Shown in pieces: positions 34,952 to 45,499 of a stretch of 64,000 nt of DNA. The position numbers and the translations under genes are program-made. How positions within the stretch are numbered: the first letter of the stretch is position 1; every line of letters starts with the position of its first letter. The stretch covers positions 2,676,706-2,740,705 of the forward strand of contig JAJEKV010000085.1 in assembly GCA_021234155.1 (NCBI GenBank). The letters are read 5' to 3'. The notes beneath the pieces are model-generated. The model was not told the DNA's origin and did no database searches. It saw only the letters and a list, made by a program, of their open reading frames with translations. This DNA is from Isoetes taiwanensis. Its lineage: Eukaryota; Streptophyta; Lycopodiopsida; Isoetales; Isoetaceae.

Positions 34952-36089
34952 AACAAAGTCAATGCAAGTAGATTACATACTGCCTTTTCCCTGCTTTCAT
35001 TGTCTCCACGGTGAGGAGCTCCAGTCTCCAAGGCTGACTTCCATTTCGAGGAAAGATGATTTTTGCCCTTGTTCAGGTTTCCCGGACGAAGAGGTGAGGC
35101 GCTGAACCTGAGGGAAATGGGCCAACAAAACACTAAAACCGAGGAGGCTAAAAGAGTTGCTCGAGGCGGCCATCGCCATTATTATTTATGGGCTAAGATG
35201 ATCGAAAAATGGCGAACAAATGAGGTCCTCGGGCAAACATTGAGGCATAACTAACTTTGCCGTAACGTGGTATTGCATCAAAGGGGCCAACTAGGACTAA
35301 GTTTAGCCCAGCGACATGTCTGCCCAGTCAGTATTGCATGCGTGGCGATCTAAAGAAGACTAAGCATCATGCCCGGCGGTTCAGCGCCCATGCAGCCAAA
35401 TTTGAACTTTCTTTCGAATATTTCCTCCACCGATTCCGCCCGAGGAGCCAAATTTGAACATAAAATTCAAAAAATCCGCTTGATTTTTGAAAACTTGCCA
35501 CACCGCAAGTGACATAAAATTCAAAATTCCCGCAGAAATTGAAATTTGGCCGCCACTGGCCAAATTTGATGGAAACCCTTTAAAATTTGTACTTTGTGCA
35601 TTTAAAAACCCTCTTTTGTCGCCGTGCTCCCCTTAAAGCGACCATGCCACGCGGTCGCAGACGTTTTTGTGCCGCGATTCGGTGGCTTTTAAAATCCGCT
35701 GCTTCGTCTGCCATTAAAACCAGCATAAAGTTTCGCTTCTTTTCTCGGCGCTAAGGCGAAACTTTGCAAAAATTCAAATGCATCTTTGTCGGTAAACTTT
35801 CTTCTTGCTTAAATCCCCAGATTGATTATTGGCTCACGAAATCCCAGGTGATTCTTGGCTTTCTTCTTAATGCTCAGTTCTCTCTTAAATTCATCTGCTT
35901 GGATCAAAAGCTTTCCTGTTTCTATCTTGCTCCCGTACATACCACTATGGATACATCTAATATAAAAGTAAGTCAACTATTTACGATAGGAATTATGTTC
36001 TATTGCTGCCGTGTATAACGTGTTCAAATGTTGATATTCATACTGCTAGGACACTAAGAACCTTAGTTTCAATTGCCAAGTTGGCATGG

Positions 36090-36165
36090 GGTGCCCATGT
36101 TATGCATGCCTACTCTTATTGACACATATACAGCAATGGGAGCAAGAATGCATAACATAGGCACC
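36090..36165. repeat. imperfect inverted repeat
   Basis: GGTGCCCATGTTATGCAT on the left is matched by the inverse ATGCATAACATAGGCACC on the right, with further pairing inward to a 12-14 base loop. It lies at the right side of the palindrome district. Confidence 0.75.
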
Positions 36166-36325
36166 TCGTGTAGATTTTGTGATGGAGCTAAGCCAAATCG
36201 CCCCATGGCACCCACTTGGATCAAATGGCGCCGAGCCATCAAATCCCAAATACAATAAAATGGGGTTTTGATGCAGATAAGCCATAAGCGCCATTCAGTT
36301 GAAATGGTGTACGGTCGAAATGTAA

Positions 36326-36359
36326 ATTTGGAGCTAAATGGCGCCATTTAGCTCCAAAT
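36326..36359. repeat. perfect 34-bp palindrome centred on GGCGCC
   Basis: ATTTGGAGCTAAATGGC and its exact reverse complement meet at 36342/36343. A further copy of the right half with extended flank (CATTTAGCTCCAAATTTAC) follows at about 36391-36409, making a larger inverted arrangement with the left flank at 36322. Confidence 0.92.
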
Positions 36360-36742
36360 CCAAGTGTTCACCATTTCTACCAAATGGCGCCATTTAGCTC
36401 CAAATTTACACCAAAATTTATTCTTTTGTACTAAATGGCGCCAATTTTGCTTGTTTAGTGCTTATTTTTCGTCTAATTCATATGTTCTAAAAAGTAAAAG
36501 CTTGCTTGATTGAAACGGGTTCAATTTTCCCTGTACAACCTATTAAATCGGAAGGACAATTGTTGCGGGGCCATATTTTGAATAGAACCACTCTTCATGG
36601 GAGGAAATAGATCCTTTAAATGTAGCAATTGAGGTCCGAAGTCCACGGTTCCCATCGTGAGCTTCCGGTCCCTGCCGGAGGCGGATAACATTGGTGAAGC
36701 GGTGAGGCACATTCATTCGATGGCCTATGAGGGATGTAAAAC

Positions 36743-39700
36743 ATGTTGAGTGCCCCAAGTGAAGATCGTCTTGAGATCCCTCAATTTGCCCTCTTGGAAG
36801 AGGATTCATCTAGTAGTCCATCACATTCGTTGGCCGCCACAGGACATCGGTTTCACTTTGCTCATTGTGGTGAACCAAGCAACACGGCAACAAAAAAGAA
36901 GAGGCGAGATAGTAGAGGAGATTGGAGGTCATGAGAATCTGGCTGCCCGTCTTGGTCTCGGGTTGTTTAAGCACGAAGATGAGATGATCTACTACTCGAA
37001 ACGGATCTACTAGGTTTGCCATGCTACATTCTTCACTCCTGCATTGGATCTAAGTATTGGGAGGCGAATATAGTCTTTAGTGATCCTCGGGATGCTATAG
37101 GCGATGAGTTCTTGGGTGAATCAAAGGTCGGGCTTTGGGTGGATAACATAATAGATCCAACGGAAACCAAAATATCAGGTCATGTCATGCTTGTCTTTGA
37201 GAGGCCTCTAGCTAACAGATCTAGTAACACGGAAGACCCATGATGTTTTGCTTCATGATGGTAGGACGGTTTCACAACATTTACAAGCTCGAGCTGCTCT
37301 CGAGCGAGGATGACTTAGAAGGTGAGTGCTTGGAAGGCGATGTTGAGAAGCAATTCAAGAGGGAAAAAAATATACATATGTGAAGAGGGTCGGGGAGGGA
37401 ACCAAAGGGGGATAGCAAGGAGGAGAGGATGTGCGCTTCAAGACAATCAAAGGTGCTCTAAAATCAACATCTTTGCAAGGGCGAATGTGTCAAAAACTGG
37501 CCCGAGAGCAAGTATGTGCCTTAAGAAAAAATTTTATTCTCAATCAAAGCGGTGCGAGTTAAGCTTGTTTTGATGTGTTGAGTGTAACCTATGAGGCGGG
37601 GAGGCCGAAAGTAGTGGTCTCTGGGTGGAGTCACTTTTCCAATTCGCATGGCGGCGTGGCTTTAGGAGTTGCTCGGGTCGTTTTATAGTTGGAGGAAGAG
37701 GTTCGAGTTAGGTGGAAAAGCGGGCGACATGGTATCTGAGCTCTAAGAAGCCTAGATGCGTGACACTAGCTTCTGACGGAAAGTGTGCTTGATACCTTTA
37801 TTAGTGAGAATCGCGGAGAGCATTCCACATAGAAACAAAAAGGAAAGGATGATATAAGGGAGAATGTTAGCAAACTTCCTTCTATCCTTAATAAGAAGAG
37901 CATACATAAAGGAAGTGGGTGCCATGGTGGAAAGAATTGGCGGAAAGAGTGTAACCTTGCCCTCTTTTACAATATTTGGAAGAAAGAGTTTCAGGGCGTC
38001 GACATAGCAAAAAAATCAGCATTCTCCAAGTGTAACATATGTGTAGTCATCAAAGCGAAATGGAAAAGAACAAAAGATACAAGGGAGAGGCGCAACCTTT
38101 CAATTCAGCGGCGGGCAAAGATGTTGGAACAACGTTCTGTAAGTCAATATTGGCATTGGCGTGCATTATCACATCGTTTGCGAGAAAGTCACCTTTGCAT
38201 AATACATGATAAGATGGATCAGGTCAAAACACTCACACCAAGAAGTCACCATCTACTTAAAGTGTTTTTGGAGAGGAGATCGCTTGAAGAAGCGACTTGG
38301 CGGGAGCATTGACACATGGTCATGGTGGGCCGGGCTTATGGCCATTTCTCTCTTGATCTTTGGAAGGATGACTCAAACTTGCATGTTGGATCACTTTCTA
38401 GGATCCTACACTATCTTGAGTTCTTGGGAAGAAGACAAGTGTGGTGATACCGTGTGGAAGGCGAGAACTACAGTTGCAAATTGATGCAAGCCTAAAAGAT
38501 ACTCGACCACTTTGCAGCATAGGCTAAGCCTTGACACACAAGAGAAGATGCCTTCATCTTCTAGTGCCTACTTAGAAGGCTTCAATCCTCTTCCTCGAAA
38601 TCTCTACTTACAGGTTGGACAATGCATCGGGTCAAAATAAAAATAGATATGTGTTCTCCTACCTCTCTTATTTGACATGGCTTAAGGTATTGATGAGATT
38701 CAGGTTGGCTTCATGATGGTTGGGCACACTCATGGCGATATTGATGCATTGTTTGGGAACTTTTCGGCGTTAATGAGTTCATCGGATGCTCTAACTTTGC
38801 ACGAGTTGCTTTACTTGTTTAGCAAGTGCAATGCAAAGTCTCCTGTTCCATATTTTGTGGATGAAGTTCAGTTGGAAAGGCTTTGTCAAGGGATATATCC
38901 CTGATAAGACCAACGTCTAACGAGGCCATACCGACCCATTGCTATTCCGATTTAAAATGGATGGGAAATGGCCAACCCATAAAGAGTGGATTCGGAAAAT
39001 GGAATAAGAATGTGGAAGGAGGATGAAAATGGTGAGCCAGCGTTACCAACGAGGGGTGCCTAAAATATCCCTCAAGGAAGACATTGAAAGATCTCCACGG
39101 CCGGCGCGGACAACATCAGCAAGTACATAGCATTATGGAATTCCTTACGCAAAAAATCAAGAAGATAGTGTGTTTTTGCCGGCCGATTACAAAGCAACTA
39201 TGGATTCTTGGAGCGAGATTCTTTTGTGTTTTGGAAGATGTATCTCCGGGGCGACCTCAAAATGATAACTTTTGGTTGCGTTACAAGGCAAGAACCTCTA
39301 CAAAGTTTGCATTTACTCCGGAGGTCGATGAAGCCGCGTGCTTGTAAGACCTTTGCCTATGTATTGTGGGACGGCGGATGGGCGTCGGTGTTACCTATGG
39401 ATGAGTTTGATCCTCATGCACATATTCACGAAAGGTATGTTCGTTTTAGTCCGACACAGAGGCGATGAAACTCCAACGTGGTTGGGCTTTCTGAGAAAAA
39501 GATGCCATCCTAGATCGAGTCTACCAATTATGGTCACATTTATGTATCATGGTGGATGCACATTTGGTGCGTTGACTATCTCGAGGTTCGCGTAACTAAG
39601 CGTTGGCGACCCAATCCATCGGATCCATCAAGGTATGAAGTTAGATGCCATACATTATGCATGGGATGCAAATGGCAAAAGACCGAAGGCTGTTCCGATT

Positions 39701-39846
39701 CAAAATACATTGTTGACATGTGGGGGGACATAGCATTAGCTAAAGCTCTCAATCTCAGTCATGTTCTCGATAATCATGTATGTAATTTCTTTTGCTATAA
39801 TCTGATTGCATTTTGGACAATTAGTACCGGTCGATACATCAATTAG
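36743..39846 (+). pseudogene. DUF7869-like transposon-associated protein, heavily frame-broken
   Basis: Plus-strand segments in changing frames spell a large protein of the DUF7869 type, a family seen in plants and animals and linked to repetitive elements. Recognisable blocks are FYNIWKKEFQGVDIAKKS (about 37965) with a K.CNICVVIKA pair, SHLCIIHDKMDQVKTLTPR (about 38190-38245), YGHFSLDLWKDDSN (about 38340), LDNASGQNKNRYVFSYLSYL (about 38613, needing frame changes), and VGHTHGDIDALFGNFSALM (38722 onward). A downstream part has YEVRCHTLCMGCKW and DSKYIVDMWGDIALAKA (about 39630-39760). The VGHTH..ID core and the DNA..NKN box before it are the strongest family marks. There are many single-base shifts and stops. 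The biochemical role of the family is not established. Confidence 0.62.
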
Positions 39847-40189
39847 TTTTCATTATGCTTATACTACATCCTTACATCTTTTATAATAGGTGTTTAATAC
39901 ACATCATTACATCGATGCACACATTATTGATGGCATACATATAATTTAGATGCACATATTATTGATGGCATTATAGAGTCGATGATTCACTCATCTTCAA
40001 TCCACAACTAGCGTGATCCCATTCAGCTTTCGTAGGCATGGCGCTCGGGAAGCCAAAGAAGATGGATCACAACCACGATGGACCAAATAATGGTCTCAAA
40101 CCGATCTTCATAAATATTATAAGCCATGGGGAATGAATGACTTCTACCCTTAGTCAATGGAGCTCATTTTATAATCCATTGTAGAATTA

Positions 40190-40800
40190 TTGGTATAATA
40201 CTTTCAGCATTATTGGTATTATACGTCAGCATTATTGGTATTATACTTCAACATTATTGGTATTATACTTCAACATTATTGGATTCGTAGCTTTAAATTC
40301 TTTCACCTTGCTTTCACTTCTCACTTTTCACCTTGCTACTTGATCTTGATCCTTGCTTCTTGCTCCTTCATCTTCCTTGATCTTCTTGTTACTTGATCTT
40401 CCTTGTTCCTTGATCTTCTTGCTACTTGATCTTCCTTGTTCCTTGATCTTCTTGCTACTTGATCTTCCTTGTTCATTGCTTCTTGCTACTTGATCTTGAT
40501 CCTTGTTCCTTGCTACTTTATTCCCGTGCTCCTTGCTACTTAATCTTGTTCCTTGCTCTTGGTCTTGCTACTTTATCTTGTTCCTTGCTACTTGATCTTG
40601 ATCCTTGCTTCTTGCTCCTTGATCTTCCTTGTTCCTTGATCTTCTTGGCACTTGATCTTCCTTGTTCATTGCTCCTTGCTACTTGATCTTGATCTTTGTT
40701 CCTTGCTATTTCATTCCCGTGCTCCTTGCTACTTGATCTTGTTCCTTGCTCTTGGTCTTGCTACTTTCTCTGCTCCGCTCCGTGTTCCTTGCTCCGTCTG
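40190..40800 (+). repeat. minisatellite and CTTGATCTTC-type simple repeat tract
   Basis: 40193-40275 holds about four copies of ATTATTGGTATTATACTTCA. 40320-40770 is built from CTTGCTACTTGATCTTCCTT and related 11- and 33-bp units, with larger blocks repeated (for example 40380-40450 resembling 40612-40680). Leu/Ser-rich frames across it are by-products of the repeat. Confidence 0.85.
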
Positions 40801-41500
40801 TGATCCTTGCTTGCTTTTGCAAATGATTGGACCCAATCCCCCCTGGGCTACTCCAGAAGGCCTGCAAGCATGCCCCAGCCATTCTGTGCGGCCTAGAACT
40901 GATGAGCTATTTGACCATTTCTTGGGTGGAGGTTGCGCCTGATCCCACCAAAGAGCTTACAATGGAGTTGATCAACTTCATTACAGGCGATTTGATTGTG
41001 GTCATGAGCCCTTTGATGGAAATTAATCCATCGAATGTTATAGGAGACTTGCAATGAGGGGAATTCTTGAACCCCCTCCTTTTTTGGGCCCGAGATGCTA
41101 CGACAATTGAGGCCTCTTCTTCGTCTTTGGATATTTAGCACACTCTGCGGATCAATACATATCGAGTTCATTCATGAAATTTGTAAAATGCGGATGTATG
41201 GCCTTATTAGGGGCGTACTACAATGAGTACAACAGTTTTGTGGAGTTAGGTCCGGCTCTTCTTCCATGAGTATCATCCTGTGGAATTACTTTTTTGCAAT
41301 GACTAGATACCCCATATGGTGGGAAAGAATCCCGGTGGGATATCGTGAGCTCTGGTTTCCTAACCCGGATGCATGGGTTAGACCTGTGAGGAAGGGAAAG
41401 GGGAAGGGGTTAGGAACTTGGGAGAAGGTTACTAGGGACATACATAGTTCATGCCGGTCTCTATTGTGTTTGGAAGTTGGTATATGATCACAGGTGTTAT
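40800..41500 (+). other. weak coding-like remnants, unknown
   Basis: Short plus-strand stretches such as LTMELINFITGDLIVVMSPL look coding, but no frame exceeds 100 residues and no family is recognised. They may be remains of the element to the left. Confidence 0.25.
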
Positions 41501-41538
41501 TATGTTCTCTAAATATTCATGTATATGTATGATACCGC

Positions 41539-41672
41539 GTGCTGCGTGTATACAACCCCACGAAAAGGTCTATGATCTGAGTCTTGTACGTGTATACAAC
41601 CCTGCATAAGGTCTATGATCACAGTCTTGTGCTACGTGTATACAACCCTTGCATAAGGTCTATATAACCCCA
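41539..41672 (+). repeat. ~54-bp tandem repeat, about 2.5 copies
   Basis: CGTGTATACAACCC followed by AAGGTCTATGATC and AGTCTTGT repeats with small indels. Confidence 0.7.
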
Positions 41673-41699
41673 TAAAAAAAAATTCCAGTTTACTAAAAT

Positions 41700-44330
41700 T
41701 TTTTCCATTATAATGAAATTGTGCTTCCCTAGGGCAACCCAAAAGCACACATTAGGAGTTTTTTGTAAGGTTCTCTAGCTTTGTCCACTGAAGTGGAGCA
41801 TCCTTCTTTATCTGCTAGCATGGGGAATTGGTGCGGATTCCTCACCGCAAACCCTCCAGAACCTCTCTAGCATGTTGGGGTCATCACCGTGCGCTAACAA
41901 AAGCGTGAATGCAACCTCACAAGGTGGTCAACATGAATAGGATGTGTAAAAGATTGGCCAAGTCGTGTAGTTGTCCATATACTTGACCCGACATGTGCAT
42001 TGCCTCTAATTGCAATTTCTTTTTGCCTTCATTTTTCGATATCCTTCATATCATTTAGATGTTTCCAATTACTCGGTAGCACCTAGAGAGAGGTCCTTAC
42101 ACCCCCCCTCACTTATTAGCCTTTGATTGATGGGAATATCGATTAGAGCATTCATATGTGAGGCATGACTTCGGCCTCGAGTCCATTTTCACGCCATACT
42201 ATTTTGTTTATCTAGGTGGGTTAGGAGACTTCGGGTTTATGCATCCTGCTTTCATCCCCATAATAGATGTCTCATGTGTTATCACCGAGAACAATGAGGG
42301 TATGTCTGTATAATTCCGCAGTTTAAACTAGAGGTGTGAATCTTTGTTTATCAATAGATGACCTAACATAAATGAGAGCTATCGCGATGATAAACAACAT
42401 GCAAAAATTAGAACCATAGCATTCCAAGACTAATCATATTCGCACCACCCCTGAGGTCCCAAAATGTGAACCAGCGATAAAGCAAAACTAGGTAGATAAG
42501 ATCGAATCGTAAACCACGAAATATACTTTATCGGACAAGCAAAAGCATCGGAAAAGAACTACAGGGCAGCCAATCCCGTCTTATAGAAGCCTATAAAAAA
42601 AGCTTTCGGATGTCCGCGGACCAAGAATGGCTATGGCTATGGAAAGAGCGATGCCAAAACCTCAAAAGACCCACAAAAGAGATTCCTGCAATATATCTCA
42701 TCATCAGGAATAGAGGCAAACACCACATCACTAACAATATTATTACGTAATGCGAAAGAATCAACAAAGGGGCAAAAGATGCGCATCCATTCTAGCATAT
42801 GTCCAACATTATAAGCCCACATTGTCCCTCAATAACACGCAAATTATAACAAAGTGAATATGTTCTAATAGCTTGGCCCATCTTCCAATAACATAAGACA
42901 TAGCTAGATAATCCACGTTTGAGATAGAATTCATCACAAAGATAGCATAGGGCATACCAACTACCATATTTGGCAGTTAGTTCTTAGGAAGATAACATAG
43001 ACATTATCTAGGACCCTCGCTAACATCTAAAACAAATAGCGGATGTTAAATTAAGCCTTCACATCGTTTGCTTCCAAAGTGGAGCGATAAAAAGATGCAC
43101 AATGCACGACTTGTATTCGATTTTCACGGCCTTTTGAAGGGCTTCTATCTCAAACCTTATAACATAATAACATAAATATAAGAGTTGCTTTTACAATGAT
43201 GGGAGGAAGATTGAAAATATAAACAACTAATAAAAGTCTAAGTTTAAGAAACAATGATAAAAGCAAATCCTTCACACACACCAAGTTGGATCCGGATCAT
43301 ACATCGGGCATGAAGTTTGTTGTAAGGCATGCATGTATGTCACAAAGGCATGCTTATAATGAGGAATCCTTGAGTATATTGAATTGAATGCTCTTGTCCC
43401 TTCCATGAAATTTTGTATTTGTATATCTGTTTTGAGATGCCTATAAGCATACAAAAGATTGAATTTTGGATAGCGATAGAATGGAAGAAGATATGGGCGA
43501 TTAATGTTACCAAGTAAAAGCCGATTTAGTAGCGGATATGAGCATAAGCCAAATTATAGAATAACCCACAAGATTTTAAACCCCCTCCGTTGAACATTGG
43601 AGCTATAGGTGGCCAATAATTCAAATGGGACCACGAAGCGATCCACACTATCGCTCACATCCTTTTATGCGTCATTTAGGAACAAAGCGGGAGGGCGGCC
43701 GGGCACAAATGGCATGTAATTTCCAAGACATTTTCTATTTTTATGGTAGTTAGATTAAAATTAGGAATCCAGCGTGCTCATCGGTTTTAGTGATGTGTCA
43801 TGTGATGTGATGTGGTGATGTGTCATGTGGCGTGGATAGGCCCAAATTTCGGGGAATCGTTGTAGGGGAGGTTTGGCAAGCCTACTAAAAAATGTGTTTA
43901 GCCCTTTCTAAAACAAAGCCGTAGAAGAGAACATTTTGCAAAGCGTAGATCTTCCGCCTTAAGTGAATCCTTGGGTAGGGGTGTTAAGGGGCGATAAGCC
44001 CTAGCCCTCCAGAGCATTCTTGCAAAAACTTCTTAGGCCATGTGACCCATGACCACACACCCCCTCACGATTTGCCCATGGCCACATGGCCCTCAATTTT
44101 TTTTTTTTTTCCCGTAATTGCCCAGCCAGGGTTGTTATGTACAACATATTCTTGAATATTGTTTTGAGTAAATAAGTATGAACGTTGGCTGGTGGTGATG
44201 TTTTTTTTATTGGTTTGTAGAATTGTGTACACTGTTTGGCATGCAGATCTAAAATCACGTCAGAAAATGGGAATCAGTCTGCACTAAATTCGCTGTTCAA
44301 ATGGGTATGGCGAAATATAAAAACAAGCTG
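41700..44330. other. intergenic stretch without supported genes
   Basis: Only short, unsupported frames are present. A poly-T run lies at about 44096-44110. Confidence 0.45.
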
Positions 44331-44341
44331 CAAATGGACGG

Positions 44342-45496
44342 ATGGAGGAAAAAATGGAAATGATTGTTACAGTGATGGCAATGCAGATGCTGGCCATTCA
44401 ATCTACCAAAGCCAGCTGCTGCCCAGGAATTTACAACACAGAATGGCAACGGGCTGGGGCAACATGGTGCGGGCGAGCCCCAGGGCGACGGAACGGACGG
44501 TGCGGATTCATCCTCCTTAATCATGATTAGGACCTTCATTAGCACTCTAATCTCTCATTAATCTTAATAATGGCGTTCTTGATTTTCCTTAACAGCTGGA
44601 GCTTGTGGCTATGGCGACCTCGCCATTTCCGCCTACGGCAGCCGCATGAAAATCCGCCAGGCGCCCCTGTTCAGCAAGGCCATGGCTGTGGCGCTTGCTT
44701 TCAGATCAGATGTACCCTTCCCTTTGCCGCCCTGATCCTATCCCGTCGTCATCACAGATAGAATGCCCTGGCGGTGATTTTTGTGGCAATAATCAGATCC
44801 ATTTTGACCTCAGTGGTACCGCCTTTGGCGATTTAGCCATTACAGGACGAGATTCCGATCTCAGAAACGTCGGCGTCTTGCCGCTGTTGTACAAGAGGTT
44901 AATTTCGTTCGGTTTCTTCTATTCAGTCTAAAAAATTGTTCGTTTTTTGCTGAAGATTAGTGTAATTTCAGGATTCCGTGTTCGTATGGCGGAGAAAATG
45001 TTACAGTGGAGATTGATCCCGGGGGTTCTACTCCTCATTTGGCTCGTGGTGAGATATCAAGGAGGAGCTGGAGATTTAAGATCGGTAGAGATTCAGGCCA
45101 AGATTAAATTTTTCTTTTTCTTGTTTTGCACATAATGAATCCAATGCACATCAAGAAGGTAATTTTAGAAATAAACAGGGATTTAACAAATTTTTCTGTT
45201 TCTTACATGAAAATTCTATGAAGCCAATGAAGGGATTAAGAAGCTGAATTGTCAGGATTAAACAGTGATTAACAAGAATAGCATACTGCTTTGTGCAGGC
45301 CCAACAGCAGTGTTTGGCAGCCCTATGAGCCATGGTGGGGGCAAGCTGGGATTTTTGACGGACCCATTATCGCTCCGGTGTCCTTGAGATTTAAATCTGG
45401 AATAGCGGGAAAGGTGCTTGTGGCCCCAAATGCTATCCTTCAAAGCTGGCGCCAGGTCGAACTTATGATACTGGCGTACAATTTCCTACTGCATAA
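44342..45496 (+). pseudogene. beta-expansin-like gene with at least five frame breaks
   Basis: Secreted wall-loosening protein of the expansin superfamily. A likely signal peptide starts at 44342 (MEEKMEMIVTVMAMQML). Domain 1 shows WQRAGATW, then EPQGDGTD in another frame, an intron 44500-44595, GACGYGDLAISAYG, CGACFQIRC, VVITDR, CPGGDFC, and the HFDLSGTAFG box typical of beta-expansins. A second intron runs 44898-44971. IPCSYGGENV and GGAGDLRSVEIQ begin the grass-pollen-allergen-like domain 2. A third intron ends at 45298, and the last exon has WQPYEPWWGQAG and ends YDTGVQFPTA at 45496. Breaks occur at about 44474, 44667, 44760, 45040 and 45460, with at least one more near 44725. The donor of intron 3 cannot be fixed and the GTGCGG donor of intron 1 is weak. 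It is a decaying copy or a locus with sequence errors. The beta-class call rests on the HFDLSGTAFG box and the C-terminus. Confidence 0.8.
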
Positions 45497-45499
45497 TGT

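Larger units (their letters stand above)
30600..36444. repeat. cluster of ATGGCGCCAT palindromes
   Basis: The palindrome ATGGCGCCAT, usually as AAATGGCGCCATTT or its GTGGCGCC-joined dimer, recurs at 30603, 30645, 32468-32489, 32497-32518, 34396, 34696, 34810-34832, 36223, 36326-36359, 36382-36395 and 36433, with decayed copies between. I did not meet it elsewhere in the window. Copies lie inside and on both sides of the unknown gene at 30.8-34.1 kb. Confidence 0.85.

Noticed and set aside
40193-40800. CRISPR-like array
   Set aside because: Units are contiguous with variable length and no unique spacers; eukaryotic minisatellite.
40459-40942. Leu/Ser-rich plus-strand frames
   Set aside because: Translation of the CTTGATCTTC simple repeat, with no independent coding signal.
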